Source of the DNA: Paractinoplanes toevensis
GTDB taxonomy: Bacteria; Actinomycetota; Actinomycetes; Mycobacteriales; Micromonosporaceae
DNA length: 64,000 bases
Assembly: GCF_018332695.1 (NCBI RefSeq)
Contig: NZ_BOQN01000059.1
Coordinates: 62,001-126,000 of the forward strand
Direction: 5' to 3'
Shown here: positions 7,810 to 14,870 of the stretch, in pieces
Numbering within the stretch: position 1 is the first letter of the stretch
How the letters are laid out: every line of letters starts with the position of its first letter
Notes under the pieces: model-generated
What the model was told of the DNA's origin: nothing
The model's input: only the letters and a program-made list of their open reading frames with translations
The model's database searches: none
Program-made: the position numbers and the translations under genes

Positions 7810-9701
7810 GCGCGTTGCTGCCGGTCGCGAGCACGGCCGAGGTGCGGCGCTACGCGCGCGATCTCTTCCGGCGCCACCCGCGGGCGCTCGGCGTCACCGT
7901 CGGGCTGCACGCGCTCGCGGCCGTCGCCGGGCTGGTCGGGCCGCGACTGCTCGGCGAGCTCGTCGAGTCCATTCAGCATGGTCGGGGTGTCAGCACGGTT
8001 GATCGGCTGGCCGCGCTCATCGCCGGCTTCGTGGTGCTGCAGGCGGTGCTGATCCGCTTCGCCTATCTCGCGTCGGCGCGGCTGGGCGAGCGGGTGCTGG
8101 CCGGTCTGCGCGAGGAGTTCGTCGAACGGGTGCTGGCGCTGCCGCTGTCCACCGTGGAGCGCGCCGGAAGCGGAGACCTGCTCACCCGGACGACGAGGGA
8201 CGTCGACGCGCTGTCCCGCTGCGTCCGGCTCGCGGTGCCGGAGACCATGATCGCGATGATCGTCGGGATCCTGGTGGTGGCCGCCATGTTCGCGGTCACC
8301 CCGGTGCTGGCGCTGCCGCTGTTGGTCGCGGTGCCGATCCTGGTGCCCGGCACCCGGTGGTATCTGAAACGCGCCCCCGAGGCGTACCTGAAACAGAACG
8401 CCACCTACTCGACCGTCACCGACGGACTGGCCGAGACGGTCGAGGGCGCCCGCACCGTCGACGCGCTCCGCCGCCAGCGGCAACGCACCGAACGCACCGA
8501 CACCGACCTGCACCGCAGCTATCTGGCCGAGCGAGCCACCCTGTTCCTGCGCACGGTCTGGTTCCCGATCGTCGAGCTCAGCTGGGTGCTGCCGGTGGTG
8601 GCGACGCTGCTGGTGGGCGGCGCGCTCTACCTGCGCGGCACGGTCACCCTGGGGCAGCTCACCGCCGCGGTGGTTTACGCCCAGATGCTGGTCGACCCGG
8701 TCGACCGGCTGCTGAGCTGGCTCGACGAGTTGCAGGTCGGCGCGGCCTCGCTGGCCCGGCTGCTCGGGGTCGCCGAGGGCGAGGCGGAGCCGCGGGCCGG
8801 GGCGGTGCCGGTTCCGGCCGGCACCGGGATCGAGGTGCGCGGACTGCGTTTCGCGTACGTCGCGGGGCGTGAGGTCCTGCACGGCATCGACCTCACCCTG
8901 ACGCCGGGGGAGCGGCTCGCCATCGTCGGGCCGTCCGGGGCCGGGAAATCGACGCTCGGCCGGCTGCTGGCCGGCGTGCACCAGCCGACCGCCGGGACGA
9001 TCACGGTCGGCGGGGTGTCGCTCGACGACCTGCCGCTCGACCGGCTGCGCGCCGAGGTGGCCCTGGTCAGCCAGGAACACCACGTGTTCATCGGCACGGT
9101 CCGGGACAACGTCGCGATGGTGCGGCCCGGTGCCGGCGAGCACGAGGTGCGGACGGCGCTGGCCGCCGTGAACGCCCTCGACTGGGCGCTCACCCTGCCG
9201 GCGGGGTTGGACACCGAGGTCGGTGCCGGCGGGCATTCGCTCTCGTCGGCGCAGGCGCAGCAGATCGCGCTGGCCCGCCTCGTGCTGGCCGACCCGCACA
9301 CGCTGGTGCTCGACGAGGCGACCTCGCTGCTCGACCCGCGGGCGGCCCGCGACCTGGAGCGGTCGCTCGCGGCGGTGCTGCACGGCCGCACCGTGGTGGC
9401 GATCGCCCATCGGTTGTTCTCGGCCCACGACGCCGACCGCGTCGCCGTCGTCGAGGACGGCCGCATCACCGAACTGGGCTCGCACGACGACCTGGTCGCC
9501 GCGAACGGCTCCTATGCCGCGCTGTGGCGCTCCTGGCACGGCGAGCGCACCCCGGCCGAGCGCATCCCGGCCGGCGGCGACGGCGAGCGCACCACGGCCG
9601 GCGGCGACGCCGAGCGCACCCCGGCCGGCGGCGACGCCCAGCGGATCACGGCCGGCGGCAACGCCGAGCCCGCGATCGCCGGGGCTGATCGGGCCGATTG
9701 A
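7806..9701 (+). CDS. ABC exporter subunit with catalytic Walker motifs
   Basis: 631-residue half-transporter, the partner of the preceding gene. It starts at a TTG that overlaps the upstream TGA by three bases. Six transmembrane helices precede an NBD with intact Walker A GPSGAGKST (K381), Walker B TLVLDEATS and switch histidine IAHRLF. Its ABC signature is degenerate: LSSAQ (479-483) instead of LSGGQ. In a heterodimer its Walker motifs would face the intact signature of the partner. The last 50 or so residues are an added hydrophilic tail of 9-residue repeats (xERxxAGGD) encoded by 27-bp tandem repeats. The tail is probably disordered. Confidence 0.9.
   Translation: MSALLPVASTAEVRRYARDLFRRHPRALGVTVGLHALAAVAGLVGPRLLGELVESIQHGRGVSTVDRLAALIAGFVVLQAVLIRFAYLASARLGERVLAGLREEFVERVLALPLSTVERAGSGDLLTRTTRDVDALSRCVRLAVPETMIAMIVGILVVAAMFAVTPVLALPLLVAVPILVPGTRWYLKRAPEAYLKQNATYSTVTDGLAETVEGARTVDALRRQRQRTERTDTDLHRSYLAERATLFLRTVWFPIVELSWVLPVVATLLVGGALYLRGTVTLGQLTAAVVYAQMLVDPVDRLLSWLDELQVGAASLARLLGVAEGEAEPRAGAVPVPAGTGIEVRGLRFAYVAGREVLHGIDLTLTPGERLAIVGPSGAGKSTLGRLLAGVHQPTAGTITVGGVSLDDLPLDRLRAEVALVSQEHHVFIGTVRDNVAMVRPGAGEHEVRTALAAVNALDWALTLPAGLDTEVGAGGHSLSSAQAQQIALARLVLADPHTLVLDEATSLLDPRAARDLERSLAAVLHGRTVVAIAHRLFSAHDADRVAVVEDGRITELGSHDDLVAANGSYAALWRSWHGERTPAERIPAGGDGERTTAGGDAERTPAGGDAQRITAGGNAEPAIAGADRAD
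9555..9662 (+). repeat. 27-bp in-frame tandem repeat, 4 copies plus a partial fifth
   Basis: Four 27-bp units run at 9555-9581, 9582-9608, 9609-9635 and 9636-9662, with a partial unit after them. Each encodes a nonapeptide of the form (A/G)(E/Q)R(T/I)xAGG(D/N). Because the period is a multiple of three, copy-number change would alter the tail length of the exporter subunit without a frameshift. Confidence 0.85.
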
Positions 9702-9728
9702 CCCGTCCGGGGGAGGGGCGGCCGGGCC

Positions 9729-9734
9729 TAGACT
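9729..9734 (+). promoter_or_regulatory. Candidate leaderless -10 box (TAGACT) for the HEAT-repeat gene
   Basis: TAGACT lies exactly six bases before the GTG at 9741. It is preceded by GGGCC, so the block GGGCCTAGACT is identical to one upstream of pcrA (from 56669). No Shine-Dalgarno sequence is present. Confidence 0.5.
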
Positions 9735-9740
9735 GCGCCG

Positions 9741-10447
9741 GTGGGGCGGCGTGAGCAGTACCGCGATGAACTGGCCGGGCTCGAGGCGGGTCGGTGGCCG
9801 GCGTACCTCGTGGAGAATTCGGGGCTGCCGGGGCCGCGGGCCAACATCGAGTTGGCGCAGGCGGTCGCTGATGCCGGCGACGCGGCGATCTTTGCCGGGC
9901 TGATCGCCGGGGGCGAGGAATACCTCGTGTTCTGCGGTGTCATCGGGCTTGGGCGGGTGCTGGCGGAGAAGCCGGACGGCCGGATCGAGGCACGGCTTCG
10001 TGAGCGTGCCCGCGATCCGCGCTGGCGGATTCGCGAGGCGGTCGCGATGGCCCTGCAGCGGCTCGGCGACGCCGACCGAGCCCGTTTGCGCGTCCTGGTC
10101 GCGGCCTGGGCCGAGGGTGATGACCCGCTGGTGTGCGGGCGGCCGTCGCTGCGATCTGCGAGCCGAGGCTGCTGGACGCACCCGAGACGGTGGTCGCCGC
10201 CCTCGATGCCTGCGCCGCCGCGACCGACTGGCTGGCGGGTGCGCCGGCGGAGCGGCGGCGGGCCGACGACGTGCGCGCGCTGCGAAAGGCGCTGGGCTAT
10301 TGCTGGAGTGTGGCGGTCGCCGCCGATCCGGCGGTGGGCCTGCCTCGCTTCCGCGAGCTGTCCGGCCGTGCCGATGGCGACGTCGCCTGGATCGTGCGGG
10401 AGAACGGCAAGAAGGCGCGTCTGGCCAAGCTGCTCCCGGCCGGGTGA
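9741..10447 (+). pseudogene. HEAT-repeat protein gene interrupted by a frameshift
   Basis: One continuous protein is split over two frames. The first frame runs from GTG 9741 through helical-repeat sequence (RDPRWRIREAVAMALQRLGD, then DPLV) and then turns into implausible Arg/Trp/Pro-rich sequence. A second frame from a GTG at 10133 continues the fold (RAAVAAICEPRLLDAPETV, ending GDVAWIVRENGKKARLAKLL). A one-base deletion in GTGTGCGGG near 10131-10136 explains the break. The joined product would be about 235 residues and resembles HEAT/AlkD-like alpha-solenoid proteins. It may be a real mutation, a sequencing error or two translated pieces. Function unknown. Confidence 0.75.
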
Positions 10448-10468
10448 GGCCGCCGGCTAGAAAGCAGA

Positions 10469-10492
10469 AAGGCGCGCCCGAAGGCGCGCCTT
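10469..10492. terminator. Bidirectional hairpin terminator between HEAT gene and groEL
   Basis: A perfect 10-bp stem (AAGGCGCGCC / GGCGCGCCTT) with a CGAA tetraloop lies between the ends of two convergent genes. T residues flank both arms, so it can serve both the plus-strand HEAT gene and the minus-strand groES-groEL operon. Confidence 0.85.
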
Positions 10493-10507
10493 CCCCGTGA
10501 AACCAGA

Positions 10508-12160
10508 TCAGAAGCCGGGGCCGTGCTGGTGGCCGTGGCCACCGTGGCTGTGCCCGTGGCCGCCGCCCGCGGCGACGGGCTGCGGCTCGGCCGGCTTGTC
10601 GACCACGAGGCTTTCCGTGGTCAGCAGCAGACCGGCGATCGACACGGCGTTGGAGACCGCGTTGCGGGTCACCTTGACCGGGTCGATGATGCCGGCCGCG
10701 GCCAGGTCGACGTACTCGTCCGTGGCGGCGTTGAGGCCGTGGCCCCAACCCAGCTCGGCGACCTTGCCCACCACGACGTAACCGTCGTGGCCGGCGTTCT
10801 GCGCGATCCAGCGCAGCGGCTCGAGGAGTGCCTTGCGGACGATCGAGACGCCGATCGCTTCCTCGCCGGTGAGGCCGAGGCCGCCTTCGAGGTCCTTGGC
10901 CACCTGGGCGAGGGCGACGCCGCCGCCGGGGACGGTGCCTTCCTCGACGGCCGCCTTGGTCGCCGCGATGGCGTCCTCGATGCGGTGCTTGCGCTCTTTC
11001 ATCTCGACCTCGGTGACGGCACCGACCTTGATGACCGCGATGCCGCCGGAGAGCTTGGCCAGCCGCTCCGAAAGCTTTTCCCGGTCCCAGTCGGAGTCGG
11101 ACGCCTCGATCTCCTTGCGGATCTGCGCGACCCGGTCGGCGACCTCGGCGGACTTGCCGCCGCCGTCGACGATCGTGGTGTTCTCCTTGTCGACCACGAC
11201 GCGCCGGGCGGTGCCCAGCATGTCGAGGGTGACCTGGTCGAGCTTGTAGCCGAGCTCGGGCGCGATCAGCTCGCCGCCGGTGGCGATCGCCAGGTCCTGC
11301 AGCATCGCCTTGCGCCGGTCGCCGAAGCCGGGAGCCTTCACCGCGGCGACCTTGACGGTCTTGCGGATCGCGTTGACCACGAGGGTGGACAGGGCCTGGC
11401 CCTCGACGTCCTCCGCGATGATCAGCAGCGGCTTGCTGGTCTGCAGGACCTTCTCCAGCAGCGGGAGGAGTTCCTCGATGCTGGCGATCTTCTGCGTGGT
11501 GATCAGGAGGTACGCGTCTTCGAGGACGGCCTCCTGCGACTCGGCGTCGGTCACGAAGTTCGGCGAGATGAAGCCCTTGTCGAACTGCAGACCCTCGGTG
11601 ACCTCGAGCTCGGTCAGCATGGCCGAGCCCTCCTCGACGGTGATGACACCGTCGCGGCCGACCCGGTCCATCGCCTCGGCGATCAGTTCGCCGATGGTGG
11701 CGTCCTGGGCCGAGATGGTGGCGACGTTCGCGATCGCCTTGTGGTCGTCGACCTCGACGGCCTTGGCCAGCAGAGCCTTGGAGACGAAATCGGCGGCCTT
11801 GTCCATGCCGCGCTTGAGACCGAGCGGGTTGGCGCCGGCGGTCACGTTGCGCAGGCCCTCGCGGACCAGCGCCTGCGCGAGCACGGTCGCCGTGGTGGTC
11901 CCGTCGCCGGCGACGTCGTTGGTCTTCGTCGCCACCTCCTTGACCAGCTGGGCGCCGAGGTTTTGGTACGGGTCGGAGAGCTCGATCTCCTTGGCGATGG
12001 TGACGCCGTCGTTGGTGATCGTGGGCGCGCCGAACTTCTTGTCCAGGACGACGTTGCGGCCGCGCGGGCCCAGAGTGACCTTGACCGTGTCGGCGAGCGT
12101 GTTGACGCCGTGCTCCAGCAGGTGCCGGGCGTCGTCAGAGAAGCTGAGAATCTTCGCCAT
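10508..12160 (-). CDS. groEL: 60-kDa chaperonin GroEL1, histidine-rich C-terminus
   Basis: 550-residue ATP-dependent chaperonin subunit forming the folding chamber with GroES. Typical segments are MAKILSFSDDARHLLEHGVN, the ATP-binding AGDGTTTATVLAQ and the late VPGGGVALAQ. The C-terminus is not the usual Gly-Met repeat but a His/Gly tail (GHGHSHGGHGHQHG), as in the GroEL1 paralogue encoded next to groES in mycobacteria and streptomycetes. A second GroEL is therefore expected elsewhere in the genome. The ATG at 12160 follows an AAAGGA ribosome-binding site. It is the distal gene of the HrcA/CIRCE-controlled operon. Confidence 0.97.
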   Translation of the reverse strand: MAKILSFSDDARHLLEHGVNTLADTVKVTLGPRGRNVVLDKKFGAPTITNDGVTIAKEIELSDPYQNLGAQLVKEVATKTNDVAGDGTTTATVLAQALVREGLRNVTAGANPLGLKRGMDKAADFVSKALLAKAVEVDDHKAIANVATISAQDATIGELIAEAMDRVGRDGVITVEEGSAMLTELEVTEGLQFDKGFISPNFVTDAESQEAVLEDAYLLITTQKIASIEELLPLLEKVLQTSKPLLIIAEDVEGQALSTLVVNAIRKTVKVAAVKAPGFGDRRKAMLQDLAIATGGELIAPELGYKLDQVTLDMLGTARRVVVDKENTTIVDGGGKSAEVADRVAQIRKEIEASDSDWDREKLSERLAKLSGGIAVIKVGAVTEVEMKERKHRIEDAIAATKAAVEEGTVPGGGVALAQVAKDLEGGLGLTGEEAIGVSIVRKALLEPLRWIAQNAGHDGYVVVGKVAELGWGHGLNAATDEYVDLAAAGIIDPVKVTRNAVSNAVSIAGLLLTTESLVVDKPAEPQPVAAGGGHGHSHGGHGHQHGPGF

Positions 12161-12179
12161 CTTCAGTCCTTTCAAGCAC

Positions 12180-12216
12180 CACCGCCCTGACCCCATACAT
12201 CCGGGCCAGGGCGGTG
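12180..12216 (-). other. Inverted repeat in the groES-groEL intergenic spacer
   Basis: A perfect 10-bp stem (CACCGCCCTG / CAGGGCGGTG) with a 17-base loop sits between the groES stop and the groEL ribosome-binding site. It could be a partial terminator, an RNA-processing site or a stabiliser of the upstream message, shifting the GroES:GroEL ratio. It has no U-run typical of a full terminator. Confidence 0.6.
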
Positions 12217-12231
12217 CGCACTGTCAGTAGG

Positions 12232-12540
12232 TCACTTCTCGATGACCGCGAGGACGTCGCGGGCGGAGAGCACCAGGTACTCCTCGCCGGCGTACTTGAC
12301 CTCGGTGCCGCCGTACTTCGAGTAGAGAACCGTGTCGCCGACCTGGACGTCGATCGGGACGCGGTTGCCCTTGTCGTCGATGCGGCCGGGGCCGACAGCG
12401 AGGACGGTGCCCTCCTGCGGCTTCTCCTTGGCGGTGTCGGGGATCACGATGCCCGACGCAGTGGTTGTCTCAGCCTCGTTCGCCTGGACCACGATGCGGT
12501 CCTCGAGCGGCTTGATCGCAACCTTGGTCGCGGTAGTCAC
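12232..12540 (-). CDS. groES: 10-kDa co-chaperonin GroES
   Basis: 102-residue lid of the GroEL chamber. The sequence shows KPLEDRIVVQ at the N-terminus, the mobile-loop region ETTTASGIVIPD and the terminal EEYLVLSARDVLAVIEK. The GTG at 12540 was chosen because AGGAGG lies eight bases upstream of it; the ATG two codons earlier would be only about two bases from that site. The resulting length matches Streptomyces GroES. First gene of the operon, with two CIRCE operators upstream. Confidence 0.96.
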   Translation of the reverse strand: MTTATKVAIKPLEDRIVVQANEAETTTASGIVIPDTAKEKPQEGTVLAVGPGRIDDKGNRVPIDVQVGDTVLYSKYGGTEVKYAGEEYLVLSARDVLAVIEK

Positions 12541-12653
12541 GGGCATACCCTCCTGGGTAATTTTGACGCTGGATGCCTCATGCCACCGGGCGGGGCCGTC
12601 GTCGCGGGTGCCGGTCCGCCTGGTGCCTAACCGCTCGCCCGACGGGCGCGCGA

Positions 12654-12680
12654 TTGGCACCCTCATGTTGAGAGTGCTAA
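12654..12680 (-). promoter_or_regulatory. CIRCE operator 1 (HrcA site) upstream of groES
   Basis: On the minus strand TTAGCACTC is followed by nine bases and GGGTGCCAA. This matches the CIRCE consensus TTAGCACTC-N9-GAGTGCTAA with a perfect left arm and two mismatches in the right arm. HrcA represses groESL through this element until heat or misfolded protein titrates GroEL. Confidence 0.9.
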
Positions 12681-12699
12681 CCGCGAGGTTATGCCGGAA

Positions 12700-12726
12700 C
12701 TAGCACTCCGTCAACCAGAGTGCCAG
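12700..12726 (+). promoter_or_regulatory. CIRCE operator 2 (HrcA site) between groES and the methyltransferase
   Basis: CTAGCACTC, nine bases, GAGTGCCAG: a second CIRCE with one mismatch in the left arm and two in the right, 19 bp from the first. It ends 27 bp before the divergent methyltransferase start codon, so HrcA bound here could affect both directions. Paired CIRCE elements before groES are known in Streptomyces. Confidence 0.85.
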
Positions 12727-12753
12727 TCTCGTCATGCCGGGGAGAATGCCTGC

Positions 12754-13923
12754 GTGACTCCCGAGCAGCTGGACCGACTCCGTACCCCCGAAGGGGTGAA
12801 TGCGCTGGCCGTGGCCGCGGCAGTGGATCAAGGAGAACCGCTGGCCGCGGCCTCCGCGATGCGGGCCCGCGGCATTGCCGCGGACCTCGCGGCTGCCGCA
12901 CTCACCCAGGTCGATCTGCGCCGCCGGGCGGCCGGGAAGTTCGGCGCGGCCGCCGAGCGCATGTTCTTCACCCGGGCCGGCCTGGAACAGGCGACGCGAG
13001 CGGTCGTCGCGGACCGGCGGGCGGCGCGCCTCGCGGCCGCCGGGGTCAAGACCCTGGCCGATCTGGGCTGCGGGCTGGGCTCCGACGCGCTGGCGGCGGC
13101 CCGCGCCGGCATCTTTGTGTACGCGGTGGAAGCCGACCCGACCACGGCGGCGATGGTCGCGGCCAACGTGGCGGCGCTCGACCTGACCGACCGGATCAGG
13201 GTGGAGTGCGCGGACGCCACGACCGTACGGGTGGAGGACTTCGACGCCGTCTTCGCCGACCCGGCCCGCCGGAAGGCCGGCCGGGGCCGGGTGTTCGATC
13301 CGAAGTCGTACTCCCCGCCGTGGGATTTCGTGGCCGCGCTGGCCACCCGGGTCCCGCCCACGGTTCTCAAGCTGGCCCCCGGTATCGATCACGCCCTGCT
13401 CCCGCCGGGCGCCGAGGGCGAGTGGGTCAGTGTCGGCGGCGATCTGGTCGAGGCCGCCTTCTGGTGCGGCCCGCTGGCGTCGGCACCCCGCCGGGCCACG
13501 CTCCTGCCCGGCGGCGAGCTGACCGGGACCGGGGTCCAGCGGGCCCCGGTCGGACCGGTCGGCCGGTTCGTCTACGACCCGGATCCGGCCGTGGTCCGCT
13601 CGCACCTGGTGGCCGAGTTCGCCGCCACGATCGACGGCCGCCTGGGTGACCCGGACATCGCCTACGTCTACGCCGACTCCGCCGCCGATACCCCCTACGG
13701 TCGCCGGCTCGAGATCACCGATGTCCTCTCGTTCTCCCTGAAACGGCTGCGTGCGCTGCTCCGCGAGCGGGGTATCGGCCGCCTGGAGATCCGCAAGCGC
13801 GGATCCGCCCTGGAGCCCGATCAGTTACGGAAGGACCTCCGGCTGTCCGGAACCGGTTCCGCCTCGCTTATCCTCACCCGGGTCGCCGGTGCGCCGACGG
13901 TTCTGCTGTGCCGCCCGGTCTAG
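12754..13923 (+). CDS. SAM-dependent methyltransferase with THUMP-like C-terminal domain
   Basis: 389 residues, cytoplasmic. A Rossmann-fold methyltransferase core occupies the middle: motif I is LADLGCGLGSDALA, then YAVEADPTTAAMVAANV (acidic loop), then VFADPARR in place of the catalytic NPPY motif. The C-terminal part (about 300-389, LEITDVLSFSLKRLRALLRERGIGRLEIRKRG) resembles the THUMP-like domain of putative RNA methyltransferases. The GTG start follows GGGGAGA at suitable spacing. It is divergent from groES and shares its control region, including a CIRCE box. The nucleic-acid target is unknown. Confidence 0.85.
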   Translation: MTPEQLDRLRTPEGVNALAVAAAVDQGEPLAAASAMRARGIAADLAAAALTQVDLRRRAAGKFGAAAERMFFTRAGLEQATRAVVADRRAARLAAAGVKTLADLGCGLGSDALAAARAGIFVYAVEADPTTAAMVAANVAALDLTDRIRVECADATTVRVEDFDAVFADPARRKAGRGRVFDPKSYSPPWDFVAALATRVPPTVLKLAPGIDHALLPPGAEGEWVSVGGDLVEAAFWCGPLASAPRRATLLPGGELTGTGVQRAPVGPVGRFVYDPDPAVVRSHLVAEFAATIDGRLGDPDIAYVYADSAADTPYGRRLEITDVLSFSLKRLRALLRERGIGRLEIRKRGSALEPDQLRKDLRLSGTGSASLILTRVAGAPTVLLCRPV

Positions 13924-13995
13924 GTGCGGCTTGAGGCAAATTCGTACGTATAAAAGGGCAAAAAATCACACAGGCCGGTAGGCCCTTCCCGGGAG

Positions 13996-14001
13996 TACCT
14001 T
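13996..14001 (+). promoter_or_regulatory. Candidate leaderless -10 box (TACCTT) for ybaK
   Basis: TACCTT lies exactly six bases before the ATG at 14008, with no Shine-Dalgarno sequence. An unusually AT-rich patch (13936-13970, including TATAAAA and AAAAAA) lies just upstream and may help promoter opening. Confidence 0.5.
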
Positions 14002-14007
14002 TCGATC

Positions 14008-14493
14008 ATGGCCAAGAAGCCCGCGGCCCGCACCCCGGCCACCGCAGTGCTCGCCGACCAGCAGGTCGAGCACACGCTGCACCCCTACGACGTGTCGCCG
14101 GACGCGCCGAATTACGGGGCGCTGGTGGCGCAGGCGCTGGGGATCGACGCCGCCCGGGTCTTCAAGACGCTGATCGCCGAGGTCGACGGTGGGCTGGTGG
14201 TCGCGGTCGTGCCGGTGACCGGCGAGGTCGATCTCAAGGCCCTCGCCGCCGCGGCCGGCGGGAAACGGGCCGCGATGGCCGATCGGGCCGCGGCCGAGCG
14301 CAGCAGCGGTTACGTCCGAGGCGGGATAAGTCCGCTCGGACAACGAAAGAGACTGCCCACCGTGGTGGACTCGTCGGCGCTCGCGCTTGACCGGATGTTC
14401 ATCTCGGCCGGCCGCCGAGGATTACAGGTGGCGCTCGCGCCGGCCGAGCTGATTCGGCTGACCGATGCGGTTACCGCTGCTATTCGGACATAA
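14008..14493 (+). CDS. ybaK: Cys-tRNA(Pro)/Cys-tRNA(Cys) deacylase, YbaK/EbsC family
   Basis: 161-residue trans-editing enzyme that hydrolyses mischarged Cys-tRNA(Pro). The family motif GYVRGGISPLGQRKRLP is present, as is the substrate-loop lysine region VFKTLIAEVDG. Length matches the YbaK subfamily, shorter than ProX-type proteins with other domains. The gene stands alone between the methyltransferase and the sugar transporter, with its own predicted leaderless promoter and a hairpin downstream. Confidence 0.92.
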   Translation: MAKKPAARTPATAVLADQQVEHTLHPYDVSPDAPNYGALVAQALGIDAARVFKTLIAEVDGGLVVAVVPVTGEVDLKALAAAAGGKRAAMADRAAAERSSGYVRGGISPLGQRKRLPTVVDSSALALDRMFISAGRRGLQVALAPAELIRLTDAVTAAIRT

Positions 14494-14548
14494 AGCCCGA
14501 TATTTCTAGCCGGGCCCCCGCCGTTACGACAACGTTACGGGCCTGCCG

Positions 14549-14576
14549 GATCTTTCTCCCGAGAACGGGAGAGATC
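14549..14576 (+). terminator. Hairpin downstream of ybaK
   Basis: The arms GATC-(TTT)-CTCCCG and CGGGAG-(A)-GATC pair around an AGAA loop, with a two-base bulge in the left arm. It lies 56 bp after the ybaK stop, without a clear T-tract, so it is a plausible factor-assisted terminator. The rest of the roughly 380-bp spacer (14494-14870) holds only the promoter candidate listed below. Confidence 0.55.
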
Positions 14577-14726
14577 GGGCAGGGCGGCGACTTAGCGTAA
14601 CTGTGTGATCCACCTGAAGCTACCGGCCCAGACCGGCCTGCGGCTGCCGGAAGGGCCGAAATCCCTGTATCACCGCCGTGTTGCCGGATTGTTATGCCGG
14701 GTTACGAGATCCCCAGGGCGCACCGC

Positions 14727-14756
14727 TTGTGCGACAGGCCGCAACGGGAATACGTT
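14727..14756 (+). promoter_or_regulatory. Candidate promoter of the sugar ABC operon
   Basis: TTGTGC (14727-14732) and TACGTT (14751-14756) are 18 bp apart, a workable -35/-10 pair. They would give a leader of about 110 bases before the ATG at 14871. A binding site for the linked ROK repressor would be expected nearby, but no clear palindrome is visible. Confidence 0.35.
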
Positions 14757-14870
14757 GCCGGGCACAACAAACTAGCTCCTGATCACTTGGCGTCTCGGGG
14801 AGCGACACTCCCGACAGCGCAGAACATCGAATCCTATCGAACGCCCGGTTTACCCGAAAGGACACAAGGA

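Noticed and set aside
7773..10748. Very long open frame on the minus strand opposite the ABC exporter and HEAT gene
   Set aside because: It is Arg/Pro/His-rich with no domain, and the opposite strand encodes clear ABC transporter motifs. High GC leaves long antisense frames open.
14694..14870. Longer N-terminus for the sugar-binding protein
   Set aside because: It would put 59 non-hydrophobic residues ahead of a perfect signal peptide and lipobox; the ATG at 14871 has an AAAGGA site.
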